A DNA stretch of 28,673 bases from a bacterium (lineage in GTDB: Bacteria; JACRDZ01; JAJRWM01): assembly GCA_024276815.1 (NCBI GenBank), contig JAJRWM010000172.1:1-28673 (forward strand). Direction: 5' to 3'. Shown piece by piece: positions 14,954 to 24,270 of the stretch. The notes beneath the pieces were generated by a model. That model did not search any database, was not told where the DNA came from, and was given only the letters and a program-made list of their open reading frames with translations. The position numbers and the translations under genes were made by a program. The stretch's first letter is position 1; each line of letters opens with the position of its first letter.

Positions 14954-16123
14954 TTAATTTAGCATCATCGTGCTAAGCCGGTCAGATTTAGCCACTTCAA
15001 TGTCATCCGGAACATTCTGTCCGGTAGTAAAATAGGATATCGGGTAATCAACCTGGGTGGCAACGCTTAACAGGGCGCCGATACCGCTGGTTTCATCCAG
15101 TTTGGTAAATAAAAGATGGTGAAAATTCAACGGCTTGAATTTTTCGATAATCGTCAACAGGTCTTTCTTGCCGGTCGTGGCGCTCAGCGTCAGGTGAATT
15201 TCAATACCCTCGACCGCGGACAGTAATTTGTTCAGTTCGCCGACCTGTTTCTGGTTTTTCGGACTGCGACCGGCGGTGTCGATCAGGATCAGGTCTTTGT
15301 CGCGGTGCTTCTGGATCACTCTTTTCAAATCCATCGGCTTATCGGCGACCTCGACCGGAATGTCAACGATATTGCCAAACGTTCTGAGTTGTTCCACCGC
15401 GGCGATCCGATAGGTGTCGGCGGTAATAAAAGCAACCTTTTTACCGGCCAGCAGTGAGTAATTAGCGGCCAGTTTGGCCAGAGTCGTCGTTTTGCCAACG
15501 CCGGTCGGCCCTACCAGGGCCACCACCTTAGGTCCGTAGGGCAAGAGATTAATGGGGCCGGAAGTAATAATTTCCTTTTTGATCTTTTCCGAGAGCAGGT
15601 GCCGGGCGGTTTCCATATCCTGGTTTTTTTCTCGCGGCAGGGCGACAGCCATATTGGCCATAAAGTTCTTGATGACTTCGCCGTCAACCTCCTTATCGAC
15701 CAGAATTTGCTCAACCTTTTCCAGGAGTGGATCTTTGCTGACCACGTCGAAGGATTGCTCGTCGGGTTCAACCAGAGCCTTGATCGCTTCTTTTATTTCC
15801 CGCACTTCCTTCCGTAACAGATTCAGAGAATCGCTCTCCGCTTTCATCGTTGGCGCGGCCAGCGCGTTGGTCGAACGAGCGGAGGGACCGGTTAACAGCG
15901 CTTTATTCCTGGCGTTGTTAAGCCGGCTGCCGGAATTCGCGGTGCCAATGGTGTTGATATCCAGGCCGGCCGTGACTTCTACCCGCTGTTTGCGGAAGAG
16001 CCCCAGGAAACCGCCGATGCGGTATTTCTTGGTAAAAAGAATGATCGCCTCTGAACCCAGGTCCCGCTTGACTTTAGCGATTGCCTCCTGCATGGTGGGA
16101 GCTTCATAAACCTTAACCTTCAT
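14954..16123 (-). CDS. flhF: SRP-like GTPase FlhF (flagellar positioning)
   Basis: A 389-residue SRP-family GTPase that sets the place of flagellum assembly and recruits early components. The N-terminal B domain is short and variable. The NG domain begins near 155, with P-loop GPTGVGKTTTLAKLA at 205-219, ITADTYRIAAVEQLRTF at 233-249, DTAGR at 282-286 and TKLDETSGIGALLS at 340-353. All GTPase motifs are intact, unlike its regulator flhG downstream. Its ATG overlaps the flhA stop (TAATG), so the two are coupled. The gap to flhG is 15 bp. Confidence 0.97.
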   Translation of the reverse strand: MKVKVYEAPTMQEAIAKVKRDLGSEAIILFTKKYRIGGFLGLFRKQRVEVTAGLDINTIGTANSGSRLNNARNKALLTGPSARSTNALAAPTMKAESDSLNLLRKEVREIKEAIKALVEPDEQSFDVVSKDPLLEKVEQILVDKEVDGEVIKNFMANMAVALPREKNQDMETARHLLSEKIKKEIITSGPINLLPYGPKVVALVGPTGVGKTTTLAKLAANYSLLAGKKVAFITADTYRIAAVEQLRTFGNIVDIPVEVADKPMDLKRVIQKHRDKDLILIDTAGRSPKNQKQVGELNKLLSAVEGIEIHLTLSATTGKKDLLTIIEKFKPLNFHHLLFTKLDETSGIGALLSVATQVDYPISYFTTGQNVPDDIEVAKSDRLSTMMLN

Positions 16124-18180
16124 TAAATATTCACCATCCCTATCGACTTGATTTCTATGCCTGTAACTATTTCATTATACGATAAAACCGCCACATTGGG
16201 CAGTGAGGCCGCCAAAAACCTTTGCAAAACAAAACGAATATTGGGCGGCACCAGCAATACCGGCTGCTGGGTAATGGTAAACGCTTTTTCCAGCGCCTGG
16301 GAGATTTTCTCAATCAACTTGTGACCAATCCCCGGCTCCAACGCCAGATAAGCTCCCCGGTCCGTCTGCTGTACCGACTGGGAAATTTTCTGTTCCACAT
16401 TCGGGTCCAGAGTAATCGCCATGATCTGGCCTTCGGCGCTTTTATACTGATTGGTTAAAAAACGCCGCAGTCCTATCCGGGCATACTCAGTCAGCAGATC
16501 GATGTCCTTGGTAACCCGCCCGGCGTCGCTCAGGGCCTCCATAACCGAGGCCAGATCCCGGATCGAAACTTTCTCTTTCAGGAGGTTTTGCAACACCTTC
16601 TGCACTTCTCCCAGGCTGAGGATATTGGGAATCAGCTCATCCACCACCGCCTTGTTGGTTTCCTTGATATTATCCACCAGCCGCTGGACATCCTGTCGGC
16701 TCAGCAATTCATCGGCGTGAGTTTTAATTACTTCGGTCAGGTGAGTCGCCAGCACCGACGAAGGATCAACCACGGTATAGCCGGCCATTTCAGCGGCGTC
16801 TTTCTTGATCGCCGGCACCCACATAGCCGGCAGGCCAAAGGCCGGCTCAACCGTTTCAATCCCGGTGATCGGTTCCGTAACAGTGCCCGGATCCATAGCC
16901 AGGTAATGATCCGGCAGGATCTCTCCCTGGGCCACGTTGGCCCCTCTGATATGGATCATATACGAGTTAGCCGCGAGCTGCATGTTGTCCCGGATCCTGA
17001 TCGGAGGTACGATTATGCCCTGCTCCAGAGCGGTCTGACGGCGGATAAGCGTAACCCGTTCCAGGAGGTCGCCGCCCTGCGCCTTATCGATTAACGGTAT
17101 CAGCGCGTAGCCAATTTCGAGTTCCATCGGATCAACCTGCAGCAAGGACTCCACCCGCTCGGTAGTCCTGGTCGCCTCCAGGTCCTCAGCCACTTTTTGT
17201 TGTTCCTCCTCTTTGACTTGCTCGGTCGCATTCTTAAACCCCTGGTAAGCCAAAAACCCGGTCACGCTGGCCAGCAGCAGGAAAGGAACCGTTGGCAGCC
17301 CCGGGATCAAACCAAAGACCAGCATCATAACGCTGCTCATCATCAAGGCCTTGGGATTTTTCAGCATCTGGGTACCCAGTTGCGCTCCGAGATTGGTTTC
17401 AGCCGCGGCCCGGGTAACGATCAGACCGGTGGCGGTGGATACGATCAGCGCCGGGATCGCCGCCACCAACCCATCACCCACGGTTAACATGGTATATGTC
17501 TTGAGAGCCTGCTCCCAGGACATGTTTAGCTGGAAGACCCCGATAATGAACCCTCCCAGGATATTGATCACGGTGATTATCAATCCGGCAGAGGCGTCAC
17601 GGGAAACAAAACGCGAAGCGCCGTCCATCGCGCCGAAGAAATCGGCTTCCTTGGAGATTTTTTCCCGCCGTTGCTGAGCCTCGCTTTCCGAGATTATGCC
17701 GTTGTTAAGATCCGCGTCAATCGCCATCTGTTTGCCCGGCATGGCGTCCAGGGTAAAGCGGGCGTGGACTTCGCCAATCCGGACAGCGCCGTGGGAGACG
17801 ACAAAAAAGTTGACCAGCACCATGATCAGGAAGATGACCAGGCCAACCGCGTAATTACCGCCGATGACAAAATCGCCGAACGCCCTGATAATCTCTCCGG
17901 CGTCGGCATGTAGCAGAATAAGACGGGTTGAAGCGCCATTTAATGACAGCCGGAAAAGGGTCGTCAACAAAATAACCGAGGGGAAGGCGCTGAAGACCAG
18001 AGGTTCTTTCACGTACATCGAAACAATAATAACCAGAATAGAGATAGCGATATCAACAGCGATCAAGACATCCAGAATCATTGTTGGCAGGGGGATGATC
18101 ATGACCACGATAATGGTCAGAACACCCATAGCGATAAATATTTCGCTGCCTAATCCGCCGCCCGCTTCTTTTTCAGCCAT
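16123..18180 (-). CDS. flhA: Flagellar export gate protein FlhA
   Basis: A 685-residue central export gate protein. The N-terminal half has about eight membrane helices. The FHIPEP signature region is intact (VRIGEVHARFTLDAMPGKQ, then DADLNNGIISESEAQQRR). The cytoplasmic C-terminal domain, which docks chaperone-substrate complexes, runs from about 330 to the end (LEIGYALIPLIDKAQGGDLL; GYTVVDPSSVLATHLTEVIK; YARIGLRRFLTNQY). The start ATG at 18180 has AGGAG nine bases upstream and lies 20 bp after flhB. The length is as expected (677-700). Confidence 0.98.
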   Translation of the reverse strand: MAEKEAGGGLGSEIFIAMGVLTIIVVMIIPLPTMILDVLIAVDIAISILVIIVSMYVKEPLVFSAFPSVILLTTLFRLSLNGASTRLILLHADAGEIIRAFGDFVIGGNYAVGLVIFLIMVLVNFFVVSHGAVRIGEVHARFTLDAMPGKQMAIDADLNNGIISESEAQQRREKISKEADFFGAMDGASRFVSRDASAGLIITVINILGGFIIGVFQLNMSWEQALKTYTMLTVGDGLVAAIPALIVSTATGLIVTRAAAETNLGAQLGTQMLKNPKALMMSSVMMLVFGLIPGLPTVPFLLLASVTGFLAYQGFKNATEQVKEEEQQKVAEDLEATRTTERVESLLQVDPMELEIGYALIPLIDKAQGGDLLERVTLIRRQTALEQGIIVPPIRIRDNMQLAANSYMIHIRGANVAQGEILPDHYLAMDPGTVTEPITGIETVEPAFGLPAMWVPAIKKDAAEMAGYTVVDPSSVLATHLTEVIKTHADELLSRQDVQRLVDNIKETNKAVVDELIPNILSLGEVQKVLQNLLKEKVSIRDLASVMEALSDAGRVTKDIDLLTEYARIGLRRFLTNQYKSAEGQIMAITLDPNVEQKISQSVQQTDRGAYLALEPGIGHKLIEKISQALEKAFTITQQPVLLVPPNIRFVLQRFLAASLPNVAVLSYNEIVTGIEIKSIGMVNI

Positions 18181-18200
18181 GCAATCTCACTCCTAAATTT

Positions 18201-19274
18201 TTAACTGGCGTACAGCCGCTTGTTCTTCAACTGGTAGACGTAGGCCAGAACTTCAGCGATCGCCGTAAACAGATAGTCAGGGATCGCCCCGCCCAGTTCG
18301 ACAGAACTGAACAGGGTTCGGGCCAGGGGTTTATTTTCAACGATAGGCACATTATGCAACTGCGCCAGTTCCTTGATTCTTTCAGCGATCAGGCGGGCGC
18401 CTTTGGCGACCACCAGGGGAGCGTCCATCCCCATCTCATACTGGACAGCCACGGCCAGATGGGTGGGATTTGTGATCACCACGTCAGCCTCCGGCACCTG
18501 GGCCATCATCCGCCGCATACTCACCTCATACTGAAGCTTGCGGATATGCCTCTTGATTCGGGGATCACCTTCAGTATTCTTAAGCTCGTCCTTGACTTCC
18601 TGCTTGCTCATCTTCATCTCGTCGTTGAACTGCCATTTTTGATAAATATAGTCCACCGCGGCTACCACAATCAGCAGGATACATACCCGGTTGGAAATTG
18701 TCCGGGCCACCGCGGCGATTTTGTACATTATGTTGTAAATAGACATCTGCTGCATATTCAAGAATACCGGCATTTCTTTTTTAATAATCGCGTAGACAAT
18801 CCAGGCGATTGGCGCCACTTTAACCAGGGAGGTAATCAGGGTAACGATGGAACGAAGAGAGAACAAACGTTTAAAGCCTTTAGCCGGGCTTAACTTGCTG
18901 ATATCGGGCTTAAGCGGCTCTCCGCTCAGCACAAAACCGCCCTGGAAAAGGGTTGCCGCGATTCCCACGAACATGATAATCAGCATCATGGGAGCGATGA
19001 TAATCATCGTTTCCAGTCCCAGGTCAATCATCATCGCGAAAAAATTAGTCTGGGTTAATTCCAGATGCGCGCTTAACGTGAAGACATCCCTCATGATATT
19101 TTGCAACCGGTTCAGAATCCAGGGGCCTGAATAGGTGAGGACAGTGATCCCGGTTAACAGAATCAGGGCGGAGTTGACCTCCTGGGAACGGGGCACCCGT
19201 CCTTTTTTCCTGGCGTCTTCGAGTTTCTTCGACGTGGGTTGTTCTGTTTTGTCTTCTTTGCTCTCACTAGGCAC
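18201..19274 (-). CDS. flhB: Flagellar export switch protein FlhB
   Basis: A 357-residue export switch protein. The start is a GTG at 19274 (M-P-S-E-S-K-E-D) with AAGGAAG seven bases upstream. DKTEQPTSKKLEDARKKGRV is typical of the family. Four membrane segments lie between 35 and 215. The autocleavage site NPTH is at 269-272, and the C-terminal part ends AEVLAYVYQLKNKRLYAS. Cleavage here switches substrate specificity from hook to filament. flhX at the other end of the window is a second copy of the cleaved C-terminal part. Spacing to fliR is 24 bp. Confidence 0.98.
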   Translation of the reverse strand: MPSESKEDKTEQPTSKKLEDARKKGRVPRSQEVNSALILLTGITVLTYSGPWILNRLQNIMRDVFTLSAHLELTQTNFFAMMIDLGLETMIIIAPMMLIIMFVGIAATLFQGGFVLSGEPLKPDISKLSPAKGFKRLFSLRSIVTLITSLVKVAPIAWIVYAIIKKEMPVFLNMQQMSIYNIMYKIAAVARTISNRVCILLIVVAAVDYIYQKWQFNDEMKMSKQEVKDELKNTEGDPRIKRHIRKLQYEVSMRRMMAQVPEADVVITNPTHLAVAVQYEMGMDAPLVVAKGARLIAERIKELAQLHNVPIVENKPLARTLFSSVELGGAIPDYLFTAIAEVLAYVYQLKNKRLYAS

Positions 19275-19298
19275 GTTTAATCTTCCTTAACCTTTTTT

Positions 19299-20078
19299 CT
19301 AAGCCATCAGCCGCAACAAGGTATAAACCTCGTTAATCATATTCGCGAAATATTTTTCAAAAATCACATAGGACATTCCCAAAGACAAAGCGGTGGTCAA
19401 CAAACCAACCCCGACGTACAAGGGCATGCCCACGATAAAAACATTCATCTGCGGCATGACCCGGGCCATTAATCCCATCGTAAAACGAGTCAGAAACAAG
19501 ACTCCGGCGGCCGGAGCGGAGACTTGAAAAGCGATAATAAACAGTGTGCCAAACATTTTATCGAACTCCCTGAGCATAGCCCCGGCATTCATTTTTACCG
19601 CACCCAGCGGCACCAGGGTAAAGCTGTCGATCATGGCTTTCAGCAACCAATAGTGACCGTTAATGACCAGAAAGATCAGAATGGCCACCAGGAACTCGAT
19701 CTGGCCAATCAGGCTCACCTGGATATTCGACTCCGGATCAAGCACGTTAACCATTTGGAACATCATCTGGTAGCCGATAAACTTGCCGGCCATCTGGATC
19801 GCCTGGAAAACGATCTGGCAACTATAGCCAATCACCACGCCGATTAACAGTTCCTTGCCCAGCAGCACGGCGTAATTCAGAGGATGGTCAGGCAGCGTGG
19901 TTAGCGGCCGCACCCCGGGAAAAACCAGAAACGCCATTACCAGAGCCAAAAATATTTTAATTTTAGCCGGGTAATTGGTGCTGCTAAAAAACGGGGTAAC
20001 CAAAAACAGCGATCCCAGGCGCACGACAATTAAAAAATAAGTCAGCAGAGCGGGAGCGGCTATTTTCCATATATCCAT
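19299..20078 (-). CDS. fliR: Flagellar export gate protein FliR
   Basis: A 259-residue integral membrane protein with six or so hydrophobic segments. It is a component of the FliPQR export pore. FLVTPFFSSTNYPAKIKIFL, LGKELLIGVVIGYSCQIVF and the QMAGKFIGYQMMFQMVNVLDP block are characteristic. The gene lies between fliQ (13 bp gap) and flhB (24 bp). ATG 20078 has GAGG eight bases upstream. Length and motifs are normal. Confidence 0.96.
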   Translation of the reverse strand: MDIWKIAAPALLTYFLIVVRLGSLFLVTPFFSSTNYPAKIKIFLALVMAFLVFPGVRPLTTLPDHPLNYAVLLGKELLIGVVIGYSCQIVFQAIQMAGKFIGYQMMFQMVNVLDPESNIQVSLIGQIEFLVAILIFLVINGHYWLLKAMIDSFTLVPLGAVKMNAGAMLREFDKMFGTLFIIAFQVSAPAAGVLFLTRFTMGLMARVMPQMNVFIVGMPLYVGVGLLTTALSLGMSYVIFEKYFANMINEVYTLLRLMA

Positions 20079-20091
20079 AATTTACGCCTCG

Positions 20092-20361
20092 CTATTTACT
20101 ATACGCCGCCAGGTTCAGAAACAGGTTGCTCATAAAGCTCAGAACTACCTGCAACATCCAGGGACCGAACATCAGCAAAGCCAGCATGACAAAAACTATT
20201 TTGGGCACAAAGGTCAGAGTCATCTCGTTGATCGAGGTTACGGTTTGGAAAATACTGATAAATATCCCGACAACCATCCCGACAATCAAGGGAGGTCCGG
20301 CTATCTGGAGCGCGAGAAACATAGACTTCTGAGACAAATCAATCACGGTTCCGATGGTCAT
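20092..20361 (-). CDS. fliQ: Flagellar export gate protein FliQ
   Basis: 89 residues with two membrane helices (residues 14-38 and 51-76). Core sequences are GPPLIVGMVVGIFISIFQTV and TSINEMTLTFVPKIVFVML. Four or so copies join five FliP and one FliR in the export pore. ATG 20361 has GGGGAGG nine bases before it. It starts 18 bp after fliP. Confidence 0.96.
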   Translation of the reverse strand: MTIGTVIDLSQKSMFLALQIAGPPLIVGMVVGIFISIFQTVTSINEMTLTFVPKIVFVMLALLMFGPWMLQVVLSFMSNLFLNLAAYSK

Positions 20362-20379
20362 CTGACCCAGCCTCCCCTG

Positions 20380-21138
20380 CTAGTTGAAACTCGTTATTAA
20401 CGCCCTGATCAACAAATGCCAGCCGTCAACCATGACAAACAAAAGTATCTTGAACGGCATGGATATCATAACCGGCGGCAACATCATCATTCCCATCGAC
20501 ATCAGGATACTGGCCACCACCATGTCAATGATCAAAAAGGGAACATAGATAATAAAACCCATCTGAAAAGATGTTTTAAGTTCGCTGATCACAAACGCCG
20601 GCACCATAACCAGCGTTGAGACCTCGTCTTTATTCCGGGGCCGCTTTGATTTAGTCAGGTGGATCATCAGGGCCAAATCGTTTTTGCGGCATTGCTTAAA
20701 CATAAACTCTCTTAAGGGACGCAGAGCGTTCTTGATGGCGACATCCTGTTTAATCTCTTTACTGACAAAGGGCTGCAAAGCTTTTTCATTTATTTCCCGC
20801 CAAACGGGAGCCATGATATAGAAGGTCAGGAAAATGGCCAGACCGACCATGATTTGATTGGACGGTTCAGGCTGGGTAGCCAGCGCTTTGCGTAAAAAAG
20901 ACAGAACAGTAATGATACGGGTGAAGCTGGTCATCATAACCAAAAACGCCGGCGCCAGGGAAAACAGCGTAAACAAAAGAATCATTTGCAGGGTAACGGC
21001 AATTTCTTTAGGCTCGCTGGTTTGCTCAATGCCCAGGTTGATCCGGGGAATCGGCACGTTTTGCGCGAAAGCGACGTTCTGTTGGAGAACGGTTAAGGTC
21101 AACGCCATAATAATACTCAGCCCTATGATTTTCTTCAT
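20380..21138 (-). CDS. fliP: Flagellar export gate protein FliP
   Basis: 252 residues from ATG 21138, chosen over TTG 21147 because GGAG is nine bases before the ATG but touches the TTG. An N-terminal signal sequence (MKKIIGLSIIMALTLTVLQQ) ends in AFAQ. Four membrane segments follow. The family signatures MMTSFTRIITVLSFLRKALA, QPEPSNQIMVGLAIFLTFYI and the C-terminal FQMGFIIYVPFLIIDMVVAS with MMMLPPVMISMPFKILLFVM are present. FliP forms the entrance ring of the export pore. All elements are intact. Confidence 0.97.
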   Translation of the reverse strand: MKKIIGLSIIMALTLTVLQQNVAFAQNVPIPRINLGIEQTSEPKEIAVTLQMILLFTLFSLAPAFLVMMTSFTRIITVLSFLRKALATQPEPSNQIMVGLAIFLTFYIMAPVWREINEKALQPFVSKEIKQDVAIKNALRPLREFMFKQCRKNDLALMIHLTKSKRPRNKDEVSTLVMVPAFVISELKTSFQMGFIIYVPFLIIDMVVASILMSMGMMMLPPVMISMPFKILLFVMVDGWHLLIRALITSFN

Positions 21139-21160
21139 ATTACTCAACTCCAGCTTACCA

Positions 21161-21748
21161 TCAGCCCTTTATTTCCGTACCCGAAAATTTCTGCAACTGG
21201 TCTTTAAAATTCAAAGTCTTCTTCAGGCCGGTAGCGCCCTTGTCCTTGACCCTTTCAATCAATACCGGGTCGGTTATTTCACTCAACAGGTTCAGGGCGT
21301 GGTCGGTCGCGCCAACTACCAGTATTTTTTCCGCGGCGCTGATTAAATAAATAGACCTGTTCGGAGTTAGATACAGAGTATCAACAGCTTTTAACAACTT
21401 ACCGCCGCCGGGAGTCTGGCCGCGACGTTCCATGGATTTCTTAAATAAAAATACCGTAATATATATCAAGGCCACAATGACTACCAAGGAAATAGCTGTC
21501 TTGATTAACAAGGGAACGGCATCCGGCGCTTCCAGAGGCTTAGGCTCGTCATACTTCAGGTAGCCGTCCTCAAGGACCTCCCCGGTAGTATCCGTGGTTG
21601 GCGAAACTTCCTCCAATATCCTCTCGGTGTTCAGGATATCCTGCCGGGTCTCGTCATCCTGGATCGGGGTAGCGGCCCAGACCGTACCGGCCGCGGTCAC
21701 TATCAAGATTGTTATTATCAGCCATCGGTTAAAGCCGGTCAATCTCAA
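21161..21748 (-). CDS. fliO: Flagellar biosynthesis protein FliO (FliZ type)
   Basis: 195 residues. An N-terminal hydrophobic signal-like segment (RWLIITILIVTAAGTVWA) is followed by an acidic extracellular stretch (30-75). A membrane helix (LIKTAISLVVIVALIYITVF) lies near 83-103, and a cytoplasmic domain (VDTLYLTPNRSIYLISAAEK, VGATDHALNLLSEI) matches FliO. FliO helps assemble FliP. The start is a TTG at 21748 overlapping the fliY stop by four bases (TTGA), with GAGGAGG upstream. It lies 22 bp before fliP. Confidence 0.92.
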   Translation of the reverse strand: MRLTGFNRWLIITILIVTAAGTVWAATPIQDDETRQDILNTERILEEVSPTTDTTGEVLEDGYLKYDEPKPLEAPDAVPLLIKTAISLVVIVALIYITVFLFKKSMERRGQTPGGGKLLKAVDTLYLTPNRSIYLISAAEKILVVGATDHALNLLSEITDPVLIERVKDKGATGLKKTLNFKDQLQKFSGTEIKG

Positions 21749-22881
21749 CTGGCCTCCTCGTTCAGTTTTTGCAGTCGTTCTTCCTGGCTGATAATATCGG
21801 TAATCCGGACACCGAAGCTCTCGTCGATAACCACGACTTCGGCGCGCGCGATCAAACGGTTATTCACCAGGATGTCAATTGGTTCTCCGGCGAATCTTTC
21901 CAACTCGACAACCGCGCCCTGGCCCAGTTCCAGGATATCCCTGATAGCCATTTTAGTGCGCCCCAGTTCCGCTGTGACCTGCAGGTTGACATCCAGTAAC
22001 AGGTCAAGATTATGAACCCCTTTTTCGGAGAGGCCGCTCTGGCCAAAATCAGGGAAGTCAGCTTTCTGCACATCCACCGGTGGTGGAGGCGGCGGTGAGG
22101 GCGGAGCGGCCGCGGCCGGCGGTGGTGACTGCGGAGCGGCAGGCGGAGGAGGAGCGGCTTCTTCCTCCGGAGCGTGTTTGTTGACCAGGCTCTCGACCAA
22201 ATCCTTGGCGAAAGGAATGGGCTGGATCTGGATCAGTTCACTTTCCAGAAGATCGCCGACTTTCATATTGAATCTTATCGTGACAAACGGGCCTTCCCCG
22301 CCAATTAACGCCTTGATATCCTCGTCGGCCAGCTTAACAACTTTCGCCGTAGGCGGCGAGATATTAATCGCTTTATCAACCATAGTCGACATCGAGGTCG
22401 CGACCGTTCCCATCATCTGGTTCATACTCTCAGTGACAGCGCTCAGCGACATATCATCCAGAACGTTGCTCTCAGGTTTACCGTCGCCGCCCATCATCAA
22501 ACTGGCCATAACAGCGGCGGCTTCTTCTTTTAACAGCAACACGTTATTCCCCTTGAAGCCTTCGACGTAACCAACCGTTAACATGACGCAGGGATCAGGG
22601 AACTGGCTTTTCAGCTCTTCCACTGTCTGGACGCTGACCACCGGCAGGGTAATCTCGACCTTGTTATTAACCAGCGTTGAAAGCGTGGTAGCCGCGGTGC
22701 CCATCGAGATATTGCCAATTTCGCCGAGAGCGTCCTTTTCAGAAGAGGTTAGAACTTCATCCCCGTCGTCTCCGGGGGCCGCGGCCCCCGGTTCGGTCGC
22801 TGTGACTTCAGCCTCGGCTTCATCGTCGCCGCCGCCCAATAAAGCGTCGATCTGATCTTGCGATAATTCGTTTTCGCTCAT
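21745..22881 (-). CDS. fliY: Flagellar switch protein FliY (CheC-like domains plus FliN C-ring domain)
   Basis: 378 residues in three parts. The N-terminal peptide LSQDQIDALLGGG is a CheY-P binding motif. The CheC-like region (about 45-235) has two D/S-x3-E-x2-N sites (D-ALG-E-IG-N and S-AVT-E-SM-N), so phosphatase activity on CheY-P is likely. A long Pro/Ala linker (about 238-275) joins it to the FliN domain (LDLLLDVNLQVTAELGRTKM; LELGQGAVVELERFAGEPID), which builds the C-ring. This layout is typical of Bacillus and Clostridia. ATG 22881 has GGGGAG seven bases upstream, 4 bp after fliM. It ends inside fliO. Confidence 0.97.
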   Translation of the reverse strand: MSENELSQDQIDALLGGGDDEAEAEVTATEPGAAAPGDDGDEVLTSSEKDALGEIGNISMGTAATTLSTLVNNKVEITLPVVSVQTVEELKSQFPDPCVMLTVGYVEGFKGNNVLLLKEEAAAVMASLMMGGDGKPESNVLDDMSLSAVTESMNQMMGTVATSMSTMVDKAINISPPTAKVVKLADEDIKALIGGEGPFVTIRFNMKVGDLLESELIQIQPIPFAKDLVESLVNKHAPEEEAAPPPPAAPQSPPPAAAAPPSPPPPPPVDVQKADFPDFGQSGLSEKGVHNLDLLLDVNLQVTAELGRTKMAIRDILELGQGAVVELERFAGEPIDILVNNRLIARAEVVVIDESFGVRITDIISQEERLQKLNEEAS

Positions 22882-22885
22882 GATA

Positions 22886-23860
22886 TTACTCCCCGATTAC
22901 TTGTTTGATCTTAACAGCCCAACTCTTTTTGACTTTTCCCGGCGAACCTAATAGTTTGGGTTTATCCTCCACCAGGATTAAAACCGGGTCGTTAACATCA
23001 TTATCCAGCTTGATAACGTCCCCCCGCTTTAACATGAGAAAATCCCTGACATTTATTTGCGCCGCGCTCAGGTTGGCCGTTATTTTTACCTCCACTTTGC
23101 CCAGATGATCGACAATCAGATCCCGCACTTCATCAGAGCTTTGCTTCTTCACCGCCGAGAACCACAGATGAGCGCTTAGTTTATGAATGATAGGCTCGAT
23201 AGTCACGTAAGGCACGCAAAGACTCATCATCCCGGAATGCTCGCCGATAACGATTTCAAAAGTGATCAGGATGATCATTTCACTGGGCGAGACAATCTGG
23301 GCGAACTGCGGATTGGATTCCCAGGCCTCCACTTTGAACGCCAGAGCGGCAATGTTCTCCCAGGCTACTTTCAGACTGTCAAGCGCCCGATCAATCACCT
23401 TGTTGACAATGGTTTGTTCGATATCGGTAAATTCCCTGATTTGCTCGCCGGGAAGCCCCAATCCTCCCAGCAGCCGATCGATAATACCAAAGCACAGGGC
23501 GGGATTGATTTCCAGGATCGCTTTGCCCTCCAGGGGATGCATGCTCAAAATATTAAGGCTGGTAGGACTGGGAATCGAACGGATAAACTCGCCATAGGTT
23601 AACTGGTCCACCGACACCACCTTGATATGCACCATGGTGCGCAGATAGCCGGACAGGTAGGTCGCGAAAAGCCGGGCGAAACTCTCATGGATCATGTCCA
23701 GGGTTCGCAACTGATCCTTACTTACCCGGTCGGGCCGTTTAAAATCGTATAGTTTTACCGTTTCCTGCTGTTCGCTCTTAACTTTATCCGCGGAAACGAC
23801 TCCGGTTGACAAAGCGCTGAGCAGAGAATCTATCTCTTCCTGGGAAAGAACTTCAGCCAT
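22886..23860 (-). CDS. fliM: Flagellar motor switch protein FliM
   Basis: 324 residues. The N-terminus LSQEEIDSLLSALSTG is the CheY-P docking peptide. The middle domain (YDFKRPDRVSKDQLRTLDMI; INPALCFGIIDRLLGG) forms the C-ring body. The C-terminal SpoA-like domain (INVRDFLMLKRGDVIKLDND) joins FliN/FliY. The start ATG lies 22 bp downstream of fliL. The length is as expected (330). Confidence 0.97.
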   Translation of the reverse strand: MAEVLSQEEIDSLLSALSTGVVSADKVKSEQQETVKLYDFKRPDRVSKDQLRTLDMIHESFARLFATYLSGYLRTMVHIKVVSVDQLTYGEFIRSIPSPTSLNILSMHPLEGKAILEINPALCFGIIDRLLGGLGLPGEQIREFTDIEQTIVNKVIDRALDSLKVAWENIAALAFKVEAWESNPQFAQIVSPSEMIILITFEIVIGEHSGMMSLCVPYVTIEPIIHKLSAHLWFSAVKKQSSDEVRDLIVDHLGKVEVKITANLSAAQINVRDFLMLKRGDVIKLDNDVNDPVLILVEDKPKLLGSPGKVKKSWAVKIKQVIGE

Positions 23861-23882
23861 TTACCTCACACCCCTTCAGATT

Positions 23883-24269
23883 TTATTGAGACACAAATTC
23901 ATAGAAATACACATCCGTGACTTCGCCTTTTTCCAGGATCTTGTTGATAGTCTCTTTTATCTCCCGCTTGATATTGTCTTTGCCGCTGTCCGAGGAGATT
24001 GACTTTAAGGTCTGGCGGCTGAGGATATAATTAATTTTGTCGCGCACTTTAAACTCCATTTTCCCGACTTCGCCTAACACCTTGGCGTTTGACACCTCCA
24101 GCCCCAGGCGCACTTTCAGGTAAGTTCCCGAGTTTTCCTTGGCCAGATTAACGATAAACTCCTCTTTAAAGGCGTAAAGGACACTTTCATCCTTGGGTTC
24201 GCCGCCGCCACAGCCGCAGAGAAAACACAACAAAAACGGTATCAGTATTAATTTTGATAAATTTCGCAT
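23883..24269 (-). CDS. fliL: Flagellar basal body protein FliL
   Basis: 128 residues from ATG 24269. A longer frame opens upstream within motB at 24377, but ATG 24269 has GAAGG just before it, lies 1 bp from the motB stop, and starts a clean signal sequence. The mature part (EFIVNLAKENSGTYLKVRLG, FKVRDKINYILSRQTLKSIS, IKETINKILEKGEVTDVYFY) matches the FliL domain, which surrounds MotAB stators and stabilises them. The N-terminal hydrophobic segment ends in L-C-G-C (17-20), a plausible lipobox, so this FliL may be lipid-anchored rather than held by a membrane helix. Confidence 0.9.
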   Translation of the reverse strand: MRNLSKLILIPFLLCFLCGCGGGEPKDESVLYAFKEEFIVNLAKENSGTYLKVRLGLEVSNAKVLGEVGKMEFKVRDKINYILSRQTLKSISSDSGKDNIKREIKETINKILEKGEVTDVYFYEFVSQ

Positions 24270-24270
24270 A

